NCBI RefSeq assembly: GCF_000429985.1
Contig: NZ_AUCX01000020.1
Location: 38,154-102,153 of the forward strand
Source: Maridesulfovibrio bastinii DSM 16055
GTDB lineage: Bacteria > Desulfobacterota > Desulfovibrionia > Desulfovibrionales > Desulfovibrionaceae
Direction of reading: 5' to 3'
DNA length: 64,000 bases
Within the stretch, counting starts at the first letter, position 1. The number at the start of each line of letters is the position of its first letter. Made by a program: the position numbers and the translations under genes. Shown here in pieces: positions 8,339-16,553 of the stretch. The notes beneath the pieces are model-generated. The model did no database searches, was not told where the DNA came from, and worked only from the letters and a program-made list of their open reading frames with translations.

Positions 8339-9118
8339 ATGCGACTGTATATGTTTGAAGCTGGTGTCCTGAAAAGTCAGAAGCAATTTTTTACCCTCAA
8401 TCAGGGATATGGAGATTCGTTTGATGTCCCTGTTCCCTTCTTTCTGATTGATCATCCTAAAGGAAAGGTTCTTTTTGATACTGGAAACGCGCTTGAAGTA
8501 GTAAATAATAAAGAAGAACACTGGGGTGGAATCCTCGGTGCTTATGATCCGGTGATGAGCGAGGATCAGTGGTGCGCCAACGCCATTAAAAAAGTAGGTG
8601 TTTCGCCTGAAGATATTTCTTATGTAATTCTTTCTCACCTGCATCTGGACCATGCCGGTGGTGTCGGACATTTCCCCAATGCCCGCTATGTTGTGCAACG
8701 TGATGAAATTAATTTTGCCTATACTCCTGATCCTTATATGAAAGCCGCTTATATCCGCAAAGATTTTGACAAGGACGTGGACTGGCTGATTCTGGAAGGA
8801 TGGGAACAGGATCAGTTCGACCTTTTCGGAGACGGTGCAATCCAAATCTGGTTTACTCCGGGCCATACTCCGGGACATCAGTCAATTCTGGTGAATCTGC
8901 CTAACAGCGGGCCTATGTTTTTTGCAGCTGACGCCTGTTACACCCAGAGCAATCTTGAAAACGGAGTTTTGCCCGGACTTATGTGGAGCGCCGGTGAAAC
9001 CGTCCGCAGCGTGGATCGCATGAGGTATCTTCAGGAAGCTCGCGGAGTGAAGATTGTTACCGGCCATGATCCTGAATCATGGAAAAGTGTCAAGCAGGCT
9101 CCAGAATATTACGACTAG
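8339..9118 (+). CDS. Metallo-beta-lactamase-fold hydrolase, N-acyl-homoserine-lactonase-like
   Basis: Cytoplasmic metal hydrolase of 259 aa. The zinc motif HLHLDHAGG begins near residue 100 (His100, His102, Asp104, His105). Further ligands are likely in FTPGHTPGHQS (about 178), the aspartate of FFAADACY (about 200) and the late TGHDPE. Overall layout and length resemble AHL lactonases such as AiiA/AttM, but an ordinary lactone or ester of the alcohol pathway is just as plausible here. AGGAGG precedes the ATG. First gene of an operon with alcohol dehydrogenase and aldehyde oxidoreductase, so it may open a lactone or thioester belonging to that pathway (inference). Confidence 0.85.
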   Translation: MRLYMFEAGVLKSQKQFFTLNQGYGDSFDVPVPFFLIDHPKGKVLFDTGNALEVVNNKEEHWGGILGAYDPVMSEDQWCANAIKKVGVSPEDISYVILSHLHLDHAGGVGHFPNARYVVQRDEINFAYTPDPYMKAAYIRKDFDKDVDWLILEGWEQDQFDLFGDGAIQIWFTPGHTPGHQSILVNLPNSGPMFFAADACYTQSNLENGVLPGLMWSAGETVRSVDRMRYLQEARGVKIVTGHDPESWKSVKQAPEYYD

Positions 9119-9184
9119 TAAAATACAGGCAAAAATTAATAAACACCGCAATTTTCTATGCGGATTATATAAGGATTGAATTTC

Positions 9185-10339
9185 ATGTCATACGAACTTT
9201 TCAGCACAACTCAGAGGGTGGCTTTTGCACAGGGCGCAGTTAATAATTTAGTTTCTGAAATCAAACGCTTAGGGGCTTCCAAACCCTGTATCATTACCGA
9301 CCCCGGCCTGATGTCCACAGGACTTGTAGAGAAGGTGCAGAATATTCTTAAAGACGGCGGGTTGGAAAGCTGTCTGTACGGTAAAGTTCAGGCAGACCCT
9401 CCATACGAGCTTGTAGACCAGACTGTAGAGCTTGTTAAAAGTGAAGGAGCGGACTGTGTCATCGGTATTGGCGGAGGCTCGTCACTGGATATGGCCAAAG
9501 TTACTTCCGTGATGGTTAAAAATCCCGGATCTGTTTCCGATTATTTCGGTATTGATCTTATTAAAAACAAAGGCCTACCTCTTATTCTCATTCCTACAAC
9601 CGCAGGAACAGGCAGCGAAGTCACTCCAATTGTCATTTTATCCGATGAAGGTGAGAAACTGAAAAAAGGAGTTGTAAGTCCGTATCTTTATCCTGACTGC
9701 GCACTCCTTGACCCGGAACTGACCATAGGACTTCCTCCTGCCGTGACCACTGCCACGGGTATGGATGCCTTGATTCATGCTGTGGAAGCTTATACCTCAA
9801 AAAATGCAACTCCCATGTCCGATATACTGGCAAAAGAAGCAATGCAGTTGATTTTTGGTAATCTGCGCAGTGCTTACGCTGATGGAACAAATGCCGAAGC
9901 CCGCGGAAATATGTTGCGCGGCAGTATGCTGGCCGGGATGGCCTTTGCAAATGCCGGAGTAACGGCAGTGCATGCTTTTGCTTATCCCATCGGAGCTGAA
10001 TTCCATATTCCCCACGGTATAGCCAATACCATTATGCTGGTCCCCGTAATGCGTTTCAACATGCTTGGAAATCTGGAACGTTTCGCTGATCTTGCTGAAA
10101 TATTCGGCCAGCCCACAGAAGGTTTAAGCACCCGTCAGGCCGCTTTAAAGGCTGTGGATTCATTGGCTGAACTGGCTGAAGATCTTAAAGTTCCCCAGCA
10201 CCTTAAAGATTATGGTGTGAAGGAAGCCAACGTTCCTGAACTGGCTGAAGGTGTTTTAAAGGTTACCAGACTGCTGGCAAATAACCCCCGCAAGCTGGAA
10301 CTGGCCGACGCTGAAGCTATCTACAGAGCCGCACTTTAG
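9185..10339 (+). CDS. Iron-containing alcohol dehydrogenase
   Basis: NAD(P)-dependent group III alcohol dehydrogenase, 384 aa. The nucleotide-binding GGGSSLDMAK lies near residue 96, GTGSEVT near 142. Metal ligands can be placed at Asp194, His198 (DALIHAVEAY), His263 and His277 (HIPHG), the spacing known from FucO-type enzymes. ATG 9185 is chosen because AAGGA at 9171-9175 is 9 bases upstream; a TTG at 9176 is too close to that site. Lies 66 bp after the hydrolase gene. It would interconvert a primary alcohol or diol and its aldehyde, the substrate of the next enzyme. The exact alcohol is unknown. Confidence 0.93.
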   Translation: MSYELFSTTQRVAFAQGAVNNLVSEIKRLGASKPCIITDPGLMSTGLVEKVQNILKDGGLESCLYGKVQADPPYELVDQTVELVKSEGADCVIGIGGGSSLDMAKVTSVMVKNPGSVSDYFGIDLIKNKGLPLILIPTTAGTGSEVTPIVILSDEGEKLKKGVVSPYLYPDCALLDPELTIGLPPAVTTATGMDALIHAVEAYTSKNATPMSDILAKEAMQLIFGNLRSAYADGTNAEARGNMLRGSMLAGMAFANAGVTAVHAFAYPIGAEFHIPHGIANTIMLVPVMRFNMLGNLERFADLAEIFGQPTEGLSTRQAALKAVDSLAELAEDLKVPQHLKDYGVKEANVPELAEGVLKVTRLLANNPRKLELADAEAIYRAAL

Positions 10340-10366
10340 TTTTTCACTCTGTTTGCGACTTAACAG

Positions 10367-10397
10367 GATGCCCCGGCCTTTTAAGGCCGGAGGCATC
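10367..10397 (+). other. GC-rich intercistronic hairpin before mop
   Basis: Arms GATGCCCCGGCCTT and AAGGCCGGAGGCATC pair almost fully, with one bulged base. No U-tract follows, so it is more likely an mRNA-stabilising or processing hairpin than a full terminator. Confidence 0.55.
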
Positions 10398-10450
10398 ATT
10401 CCCGGCGTATTTTGAAATATAAGCGAACCAGATATATCCAAGGAATTTTT

Positions 10451-13105
10451 ATGAAACGAGTTACTCTTGAAATAAACGGCCTGACCAGACAGGTAGTGAC
10501 AGATGAAGACAAAGTCCTGCTTGATCTGCTCCGTCACGACCTGCGTTTAACCGGGGCCAAACAGTCCTGTGACCGTAAAGGACAGTGTGGAGCCTGCACA
10601 GTCATTGTTGATGGAAAAGCGGCTTTGTCCTGTCTGACCAAAGTGAAAAATCTGGACGGAGCAAAAATAATAACCGCAGAAGGTTTAGGAACTCCTGATA
10701 ATCCACATCTTATCCAACAGGCTTTTGTCCTTTCAGGAGCCATACAGTGCGGTTTCTGCACTCCGGGCATGATCATGGCAACTAAAGCGTTGCTTGATAA
10801 GAATTTGAACCCGACCAAGGAAGAAATTAAAAAGGCTCTTCGGCGCAACATCTGCCGTTGTACAGGGTATGTTAAAATTATCGAAGCAGTGCAGCTTGCC
10901 GCTAAGTTTCTACGTGGCGAGGCTACTCCTGAAGAATATACTCCGGCGGCCGATGCCCCGGCCATGGGAACATCGCATCCCCGGCGTTCTTCCATCCATA
11001 AGGCCTGTGGAACAGCTTATTTTACCGCTGATGTTCAAATCCCCGGTGCCTTGGAACTTGCTGTTCTGCGCAGCACTGTTCCCCATGCTGAAATTGTAAA
11101 GCTGGAGACCTCAGCCGCTGAAGCCATACCGGGAGTTGCCGGAGTTGTTACGGCTAAAGATATCAAAGGAACCAATATCCTGAAATATATTGAAGCGGAC
11201 CGGCCTGTTCTGTGCCGCGACAAGGTTCATTATATAGGTGATCCCGTATGTATTGTTGCCGCAGAAACCAAAGCTCAGGCTGAAGCTGCGGTGAAAAAGA
11301 TTGTTTTGGAGCTTAAGGAGCTTCCTGTTCTTGACGATCCTTATCAGGCCATGGATGAAGATAGTCTCAGAGTCCATCCTGAACGTAAAAACCTATGTTA
11401 TGAACAGCCTCAAATAAAGGGCGACGCTGATAAAGCCCTTGAAGAATCCGCTGCTTCAATCGAAGCAACATTTAAGACTCAGACCAATCATCAGGCACCG
11501 CTGGAGCCGGAATCTACCGTAGCCTATTTTGAAGAGGATGAAGACGCCGAGCAGCCCAAGCTTGTGATTATGGGGCGGAGCATCAATATCCATTACCACA
11601 TGGCTATGTTGCAGGAAGCTGTGGCCTGGGAAAATATGGCTTATATAGAAGCTTACTCCGGTGGACAGTTCGGCATCAGAATTGATGTTATTTCAGAAGG
11701 GATAGCCGCTGCGGCAGCTGTGCATTTTCAAAGGGCTGTTCGTTATATACCAAGCCTTACCGAGAGCATGCTGATGGCCTCAAAGCGTCATGCTTTCAAT
11801 ATGAAAGTAAAGCTTGCCGCGGATAAAAACGGCAGAATAACTGCTTATCATAATGATTTTGTTGTGGATAACGGGGCCTACTATTCTATCGGGCATGTAG
11901 TTATCTACCGGGCTTTGCTCATGCTTTCAGGTTCTTACAACATTCCGAATGTCAAAGCCCGGGCGCGTCTAGTTTATACCAACAATCCATGGGGCAGTGC
12001 CGCCAGAGGAGCAGGAGCTCCGCAGGCCAACTTTGCATTGGAATGCGCCGTGGATATGCTCGCGGCTGAAATGGGAATAGATCCTTTTGAATTCCGCATT
12101 ATGAATTCACTCAAGCCGGGTGAGACAAAATCCACGGGGCAGGCTGTAACTGAATGGCCTTTCCCCGAGCTGATGGAAAAGATGCGTCCCCATTATGAGC
12201 GTGCTGTGGCTGAGGCAAAGGCTAAAAGCACCGCTACTGTATTAAGAGGTGTGGGAATAGGTACAGGTGCATTTGGAATAGGTGGTCCCAACGATGCCTC
12301 CGTAGTTGCTGTGGAGCTTGGAGCTGATGGGGAGTTGTCCATTTTTGCGGCGGCAGCTGATCCCGGAGAGGGAAATGAGTCCATGCTGTTGCAGCTTAGT
12401 GGAGCTTTCATGAACATGCCTCTTGGCAAAATCCATATTCACACCCGCAGCACAGAAAATACTGCTGCCAGCGGTCCTGCAGCAGGAAGTCGTATCACTT
12501 ACATGATAGGCGGAGCATTGATCAACGGTCTGGAGCAGCTTAAGGCTGCTATGGATGAAACCGGAGCTTCAAATTCCAAAGAACTTGAAGCCGCAGGAAA
12601 ACCATTCCGCTATTTAGGGCGTAAAAAGAATGAGGTCGGTCCTCTTGATCCTGAAACAGGTCAGGGACCATCATTTGAATCTCAGGTTCATGCCGTACAG
12701 ATGGCGGAGATTGAAGTTGATACCGCAACCGGTGAAACCCGTATGATCAAAATGACTACTGCGGTTGATGCTGGTCCGGTTATTCATCCTGATAACCTTA
12801 CAGGTCAGCTTGATGGTGGAATTGATATGGGTGTCGGGCTGGCTCTTCGGGAAAAATATGTTGCCGGAGAGACCAAAGACTGGGTTACTTTCAAGTTCCC
12901 CACAATTTCCAAAAGTTTTGATATGGAAACAATTCTTCAGGAAACACCCCGCCCTAAAGGTCCGCTTAAATGCACCGGTATCGGTGAAATGTGTCTTGTT
13001 CCGACAGCTCCTGCTGTTATCAACGCAATATTCAATGCTACCGGCGCGTGGGTCTGCGATCTCCCCGCTACCCCTGAAAAGTTGCTGGCTGCAATGAAAA
13101 AATAA
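10451..13105 (+). CDS. mop: Molybdenum aldehyde oxidoreductase (Mop type, xanthine oxidase family)
   Basis: Oxidises an aldehyde to its acid with a molybdopterin cofactor (884 aa). The N-terminal plant-type [2Fe-2S] domain carries C40, C46, C49 and C61; the second [2Fe-2S] domain has CGFCTPGM and RRNICRCTGY; the rest is the two-part molybdopterin domain, with the GIGE loop near the C terminus that holds the catalytic glutamate in this family. There is no FAD domain, as in the Desulfovibrio gigas enzyme of similar length. The first cysteine pair is C-x5-C instead of the usual C-x4-C. ATG 10451 has AAGGA 6 bases upstream. It would use the aldehyde made by the preceding alcohol dehydrogenase. 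The exact aldehyde is unknown. Confidence 0.93.
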   Translation: MKRVTLEINGLTRQVVTDEDKVLLDLLRHDLRLTGAKQSCDRKGQCGACTVIVDGKAALSCLTKVKNLDGAKIITAEGLGTPDNPHLIQQAFVLSGAIQCGFCTPGMIMATKALLDKNLNPTKEEIKKALRRNICRCTGYVKIIEAVQLAAKFLRGEATPEEYTPAADAPAMGTSHPRRSSIHKACGTAYFTADVQIPGALELAVLRSTVPHAEIVKLETSAAEAIPGVAGVVTAKDIKGTNILKYIEADRPVLCRDKVHYIGDPVCIVAAETKAQAEAAVKKIVLELKELPVLDDPYQAMDEDSLRVHPERKNLCYEQPQIKGDADKALEESAASIEATFKTQTNHQAPLEPESTVAYFEEDEDAEQPKLVIMGRSINIHYHMAMLQEAVAWENMAYIEAYSGGQFGIRIDVISEGIAAAAAVHFQRAVRYIPSLTESMLMASKRHAFNMKVKLAADKNGRITAYHNDFVVDNGAYYSIGHVVIYRALLMLSGSYNIPNVKARARLVYTNNPWGSAARGAGAPQANFALECAVDMLAAEMGIDPFEFRIMNSLKPGETKSTGQAVTEWPFPELMEKMRPHYERAVAEAKAKSTATVLRGVGIGTGAFGIGGPNDASVVAVELGADGELSIFAAAADPGEGNESMLLQLSGAFMNMPLGKIHIHTRSTENTAASGPAAGSRITYMIGGALINGLEQLKAAMDETGASNSKELEAAGKPFRYLGRKKNEVGPLDPETGQGPSFESQVHAVQMAEIEVDTATGETRMIKMTTAVDAGPVIHPDNLTGQLDGGIDMGVGLALREKYVAGETKDWVTFKFPTISKSFDMETILQETPRPKGPLKCTGIGEMCLVPTAPAVINAIFNATGAWVCDLPATPEKLLAAMKK

Positions 13106-13139
13106 AATCTGTTCCGTACTGCTTAACCAGAATCCATCA

Positions 13140-13164
13140 CACGGGGCTGAATTTCAGCCCCGTG
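13140..13164 (+). other. GC-rich hairpin between mop and the DsrC-like gene
   Basis: CACGGGGCTG and CAGCCCCGTG form a perfect 10-bp stem with a 5-base loop. It is followed by CAGTTAAAAC, not by a U-tract, so complete termination is unlikely; partial termination or 3'-end protection of the mop message is plausible. Confidence 0.6.
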
Positions 13165-13188
13165 CAGTTAAAACAGGATATTTTAAAA

Positions 13189-13527
13189 ATGAGCAAGGAC
13201 GACAGAACCTCAACAGAAACTGTTATCGCCGGTTATTCCGTTGAATTTGATGATGAAGGCTATTTCATGGATGATACACAATGGAATGAGGAAGTCTGCA
13301 AAGTCCTATCTTTTAGAGAAGGTCTTGATGAAATGACTCCTGAGCATTGGCAGGTTCTTTATGCTTATAGAAATTTTTATGCATACAATGGCAGAGCTCC
13401 GTTAAATAAAGATCTCAAAAAAGACACCGGTATGAGTATAATGGCCATGGAGCGGCTTTTTCCGGGTGGACTTAAACATGGAGCCCGCAGATTATGCGGG
13501 TTGCCGAATCCAAAGACGTGCCAATGA
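13189..13527 (+). CDS. DsrC/TusE-family sulfur-carrier-like protein with altered cysteines
   Basis: Small cytoplasmic protein (112 aa) of the DsrC/TusE/RspA family: W near the middle of MTPEHWQVLYAYRNFY, and the C-terminal arm KHGARRLCGLPNPKTCQ. The penultimate cysteine, which carries sulfur in the family, is present. The second DsrC cysteine, normally 11 positions before it, is Arg; instead a Cys stands three residues closer, directly before GLP. It is therefore neither a canonical DsrC nor a plain TusE. ATG 13189 has AGGA 10 bases upstream. Its stop overlaps the start of a cysteine desulfurase (ATGA), so the pair is translationally coupled and probably forms a sulfur relay. Confidence 0.85.
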   Translation: MSKDDRTSTETVIAGYSVEFDDEGYFMDDTQWNEEVCKVLSFREGLDEMTPEHWQVLYAYRNFYAYNGRAPLNKDLKKDTGMSIMAMERLFPGGLKHGARRLCGLPNPKTCQ

Positions 13528-14666
13528 TATATCTAGATAATGCGGCAACTTCGTTTCCCAAAAATGAATCAGCCATACGTAACGCAGTTGATCAGTACCT
13601 TTCTCTCGGAGCTTCACCCGGCAGGGGTGGATATGACAAAGCTGTGGAAGCAGGGGAGCTGGTCACAAAAGTCCGTCAGAAAATTCTGGATTTTTTTGAT
13701 GCTCCTCAGGGGAGCATGGTCTGCTTCGCTTCCAACGCTACAGATGCTCTGAATACCCTTATCCAAGGTCTGGCTGAACCGGGAACACATTTTTTGTCCA
13801 CCAGACTTGAACACAATTCCGTATTACGCCCACTTCATTATATGGTTGCGAGGGGGGCAGAGTTTAATCTTATTGATTTTGATAAAGATGGTTACCTTTC
13901 TGTTGATAAAATAAAAAAGGGCTTACGCGCTCAAACAGAAGCTGTGATTGTGACTCATGCGTCAAATGTTTTGGGAACGGTTCAGCCTATAACTGACATC
14001 GGGCTTGAAATAAAAAAACATGGAGCGTTTTTCTGTGTAGATGCGTCACAGAGCGCAGGAGTGATTCCGATAAGCATGCGCAGGTCAAATATTTCTGCAC
14101 TGGCTTTTACCGGGCATAAAAGCATTAAAGGGCCAACCGGAATTGGCGGGCTTGTTTTTACACCGGATCTTAATCTTAAGCCTTCACGTTTTGGTGGCAG
14201 TGGAGTTGATTCTGCAAACAGCTTTCAGCCTGATGAATACCCTGTCCGTCTGGAAGCAGGCACTCAGAATATGCTAGGCTTATTGGCTCTTTATAACTGT
14301 CTTACTGATCTTGATGAATTGGCAATGAATAATGATTTGAAATATGAAATGGATTTATTGCAACGGTTATATAAGGGGTTAAGTTCTTTACCTCAGGTTG
14401 AAATATATGGCTGTAGTGACTTTGATAGAAAAGTTCCGGTTTTAAGCTGCAACATAAAGAATCTGACAGCTTCAGATACAGGTGCTATTCTTGATGGTGA
14501 TTTTGGAATTGCTGTCCGTACAGGTCTTCATTGCTCACCTTTAGTTCACAAAGTGCTGGGAACATATCCTGACGGGATGGTTAGATTCAGCATTGGCCCG
14601 GCTAATTCTGTTGCGGACATTGATGCCGCCATAGCGGCTTTTAGAGAAATTTGTTCAAATTTATAA
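13524..14666 (+). CDS. Cysteine desulfurase family aminotransferase class V
   Basis: PLP enzyme of 380 aa expected to remove sulfur from cysteine as a persulfide. It opens with MIYLDNAATSFPK. The PLP lysine is Lys199 in TGHKSIKG after VDASQSAG, and the catalytic cysteine is Cys337 in RTGLHCSPLVH. Size and motifs fit the smaller SufS/Csd-like group of class V aminotransferases. ATG 13524 overlaps the DsrC-like stop. By position it may donate sulfur to the DsrC-like protein and on to the molybdenum centre of the aldehyde oxidoreductase (inference from gene order). A separate role in general sulfur metabolism is possible. Confidence 0.9.
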   Translation: MIYLDNAATSFPKNESAIRNAVDQYLSLGASPGRGGYDKAVEAGELVTKVRQKILDFFDAPQGSMVCFASNATDALNTLIQGLAEPGTHFLSTRLEHNSVLRPLHYMVARGAEFNLIDFDKDGYLSVDKIKKGLRAQTEAVIVTHASNVLGTVQPITDIGLEIKKHGAFFCVDASQSAGVIPISMRRSNISALAFTGHKSIKGPTGIGGLVFTPDLNLKPSRFGGSGVDSANSFQPDEYPVRLEAGTQNMLGLLALYNCLTDLDELAMNNDLKYEMDLLQRLYKGLSSLPQVEIYGCSDFDRKVPVLSCNIKNLTASDTGAILDGDFGIAVRTGLHCSPLVHKVLGTYPDGMVRFSIGPANSVADIDAAIAAFREICSNL

Positions 14667-14700
14667 AGGTGACTTAAAATTTGACTCTAATTTTACCTTT
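14665..14700. terminator. Weak hairpin between convergent genes
   Basis: AAAGGT (14665-14670) pairs with ACCTTT (14695-14700), with an inner AAAATT/AATTTT pair and an unpaired GACTT. Followed by only one further T. It sits between convergent genes, where a bidirectional terminator is expected, but the stem is AT-rich and bulged. Confidence 0.3.
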
Positions 14701-14770
14701 TGCAATGGCCATGAATGGGGGGAGGGCATATTGAATTAAGTTAACTGATCATAATCCCCAATATAATTAA

Positions 14771-15868
14771 TTAGCTGTTGCTATTTTTGAATCCTACAGC
14801 TTCTTTCATTTTGCTGATAAAGTTTGCGGTATCAAAAAGTTTTGCCTGCTCTTCACAATTATTTTTTAACAGCAGAGCTAATGCCGGAGTCAGTTTTTCC
14901 ACTGCGTTTATTATTTCTTCTGTTTCGGGAGCTATCAGAAATCCTGTCTGGCCGTGTTTTACGGTTTCCAGAATGCCGCCTTCCCTTGCGCCTATAACCG
15001 GCTTGCCGGCGGCCATTGATTCTACCGGACTTATGCCGAAATCCTCATCTCTTGGTATATAAATCGTAGCTATTGAATTTCCGGTTAATGCTATCAGCTC
15101 GGGGTAGCTGACCCAGCCCGTGAAATGGATATTTTCTGCATTTCCGGCAAGCTTCTTCAAATTATTCAGCTCCGCTCCACCTGAAGTCACAATAAGTTTT
15201 TTATCAGGCATCTTTTTAAATGCCGAAACAATAAGGTCGACCCTTTTATATTTTTCCAGCCGAGCTGTGGACAGGTAGTAGTCTCCCTGACTGATCCATT
15301 TGAAGCTTGAGGTTTCAACCGGAGGATTAATAACCTGAGCTTCAGAATTTAAATATTTTCTGATTCGCTGGCGCACGTTTTCAGAGTTGGCTATGACCAG
15401 ATCCATCTGATTGAAGGCCAGCTCGTAATTTTTTCTTACGTATGAAGCCAGCATTCTGAACAGCGGTTTTGCAATGGGGGAAAGGCTGTTTAAATAATAG
15501 TCGTACAGGTCATAGGCGAATCTGGGAATGGTGTGGCAGTATAGAATTTTTTTACCTGAAAGCTGGTTATGCACAGCGCATGGAGCGTATGACCCGCTGT
15601 AAATGCCCAGTGTGCAGTTTTTTAAAAATTTTGTTTTTTTCTTAAAATTTCTAATCCCTTTTATTGCGTTCAGGGGCTGACATGTTCCAGCTTTGCCAAG
15701 CTCGATAATATTTTTTTTATTCAGTGATTCAAACTCGTCTTTGTTCACAAAATCAACGCAAATGCATGAATTATTAAAGGACTCCTGCAAAAGTAGTGTT
15801 GTTTTTTCAGCTCCACCCATACAGTATAGAAAATCGTATAGTATGCAGGAAGAATCTGTGCTTGGCAT
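14771..15868 (-). CDS. Glycosyltransferase family 4 (GT-B)
   Basis: Retaining sugar transferase of 365 aa. The C-terminal GT4 half shows YLSTARLEKYKRVDLIVSAF (substrate/nucleotide-binding start), NIHFTGWVSYPEL, and DEDFGISPVESMAAGKPVI, the E-x7-E-type donor-binding block. The N-terminal half contains the loop ANSENVRQRI. No signal peptide or membrane span, so it acts on the cytoplasmic face. It is transcribed away from the type II secretion cluster, convergent with the cysteine desulfurase and starting 290 bp from gspI. It probably belongs to the glycan set of that cluster. Sugar and acceptor unknown. Confidence 0.85.
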   Translation of the reverse strand: MPSTDSSCILYDFLYCMGGAEKTTLLLQESFNNSCICVDFVNKDEFESLNKKNIIELGKAGTCQPLNAIKGIRNFKKKTKFLKNCTLGIYSGSYAPCAVHNQLSGKKILYCHTIPRFAYDLYDYYLNSLSPIAKPLFRMLASYVRKNYELAFNQMDLVIANSENVRQRIRKYLNSEAQVINPPVETSSFKWISQGDYYLSTARLEKYKRVDLIVSAFKKMPDKKLIVTSGGAELNNLKKLAGNAENIHFTGWVSYPELIALTGNSIATIYIPRDEDFGISPVESMAAGKPVIGAREGGILETVKHGQTGFLIAPETEEIINAVEKLTPALALLLKNNCEEQAKLFDTANFISKMKEAVGFKNSNS

Positions 15869-16158
15869 TGGGAATCCGTTTTTTAAATTTATATGTATTT
15901 TGAATCAGCGCACATAAATAGTTCATACTGCCCATTTATTCAAGGAAACCGGAACGCTCTGCCCTTAAAATATAATTTATCAACCTGTTCAGTGTAACAT
16001 TTCAGTTAAACACGTCAGCCATACCGGATAGCTGCGATTTCTTTTATACTCATTTTCTATTATAGGAAGCCGAGGCTCTTTTGCACTGAAAGAATTTATT
16101 ATGGTGTGAGTACAACTCTTTTCACTCTGATTGCTCTCTGAGGATTTAATTTAATTTT

Positions 16159-16530
16159 ATGAGTTCTGATTCTAAAAAAAATGGATTTACTTTTCTGGAA
16201 GTGATGGCGGCTATAGTTATAATCGCCGTTATGGGACTCAGTTCCGTGCAGCTGATGAAAAACACTGATGATGAGTTTATCAACGTCAAAGCCACTCGCA
16301 TTGCCTACGAACTGGCTCAGCAGAAACTCTACGAAATAGTTGAAGATCATAGCCTTAGACTCTATTCAGGAAACGATGGGTCGTTTGACGACGAGCAGTA
16401 TGGAAAATATACATGGAATTCTAAAATGTTGAGTACTTCCATTGATCATGTCCGTATTCTAGAAGTTGAGGTTGTAAACGAAGAAGTGAATGTTCGTGGT
16501 GTGATGGATTATATGGTTTACATTAAATGA
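16159..16530 (+). CDS. gspI: Type II secretion minor pseudopilin GspI
   Basis: Prepilin-like protein of 123 aa with the class III signal NGFTFLEV (Gly at -1, Glu at +5 after cleavage by a prepilin peptidase) and the hydrophobic stretch MAAIVIIAVMGLSSVQLM. The TRIAYELAQQKLYEI block following the helix is typical of GspI. It would form the tip of the pseudopilus with GspJ and GspK. First gene of the secretion cluster. GAGGA lies 14 bases from the ATG, a long spacing, so translation may be weak. Confidence 0.85.
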   Translation: MSSDSKKNGFTFLEVMAAIVIIAVMGLSSVQLMKNTDDEFINVKATRIAYELAQQKLYEIVEDHSLRLYSGNDGSFDDEQYGKYTWNSKMLSTSIDHVRILEVEVVNEEVNVRGVMDYMVYIK

Positions 16531-16553
16531 TTCCGCAGGTTCAGAGAATATAG

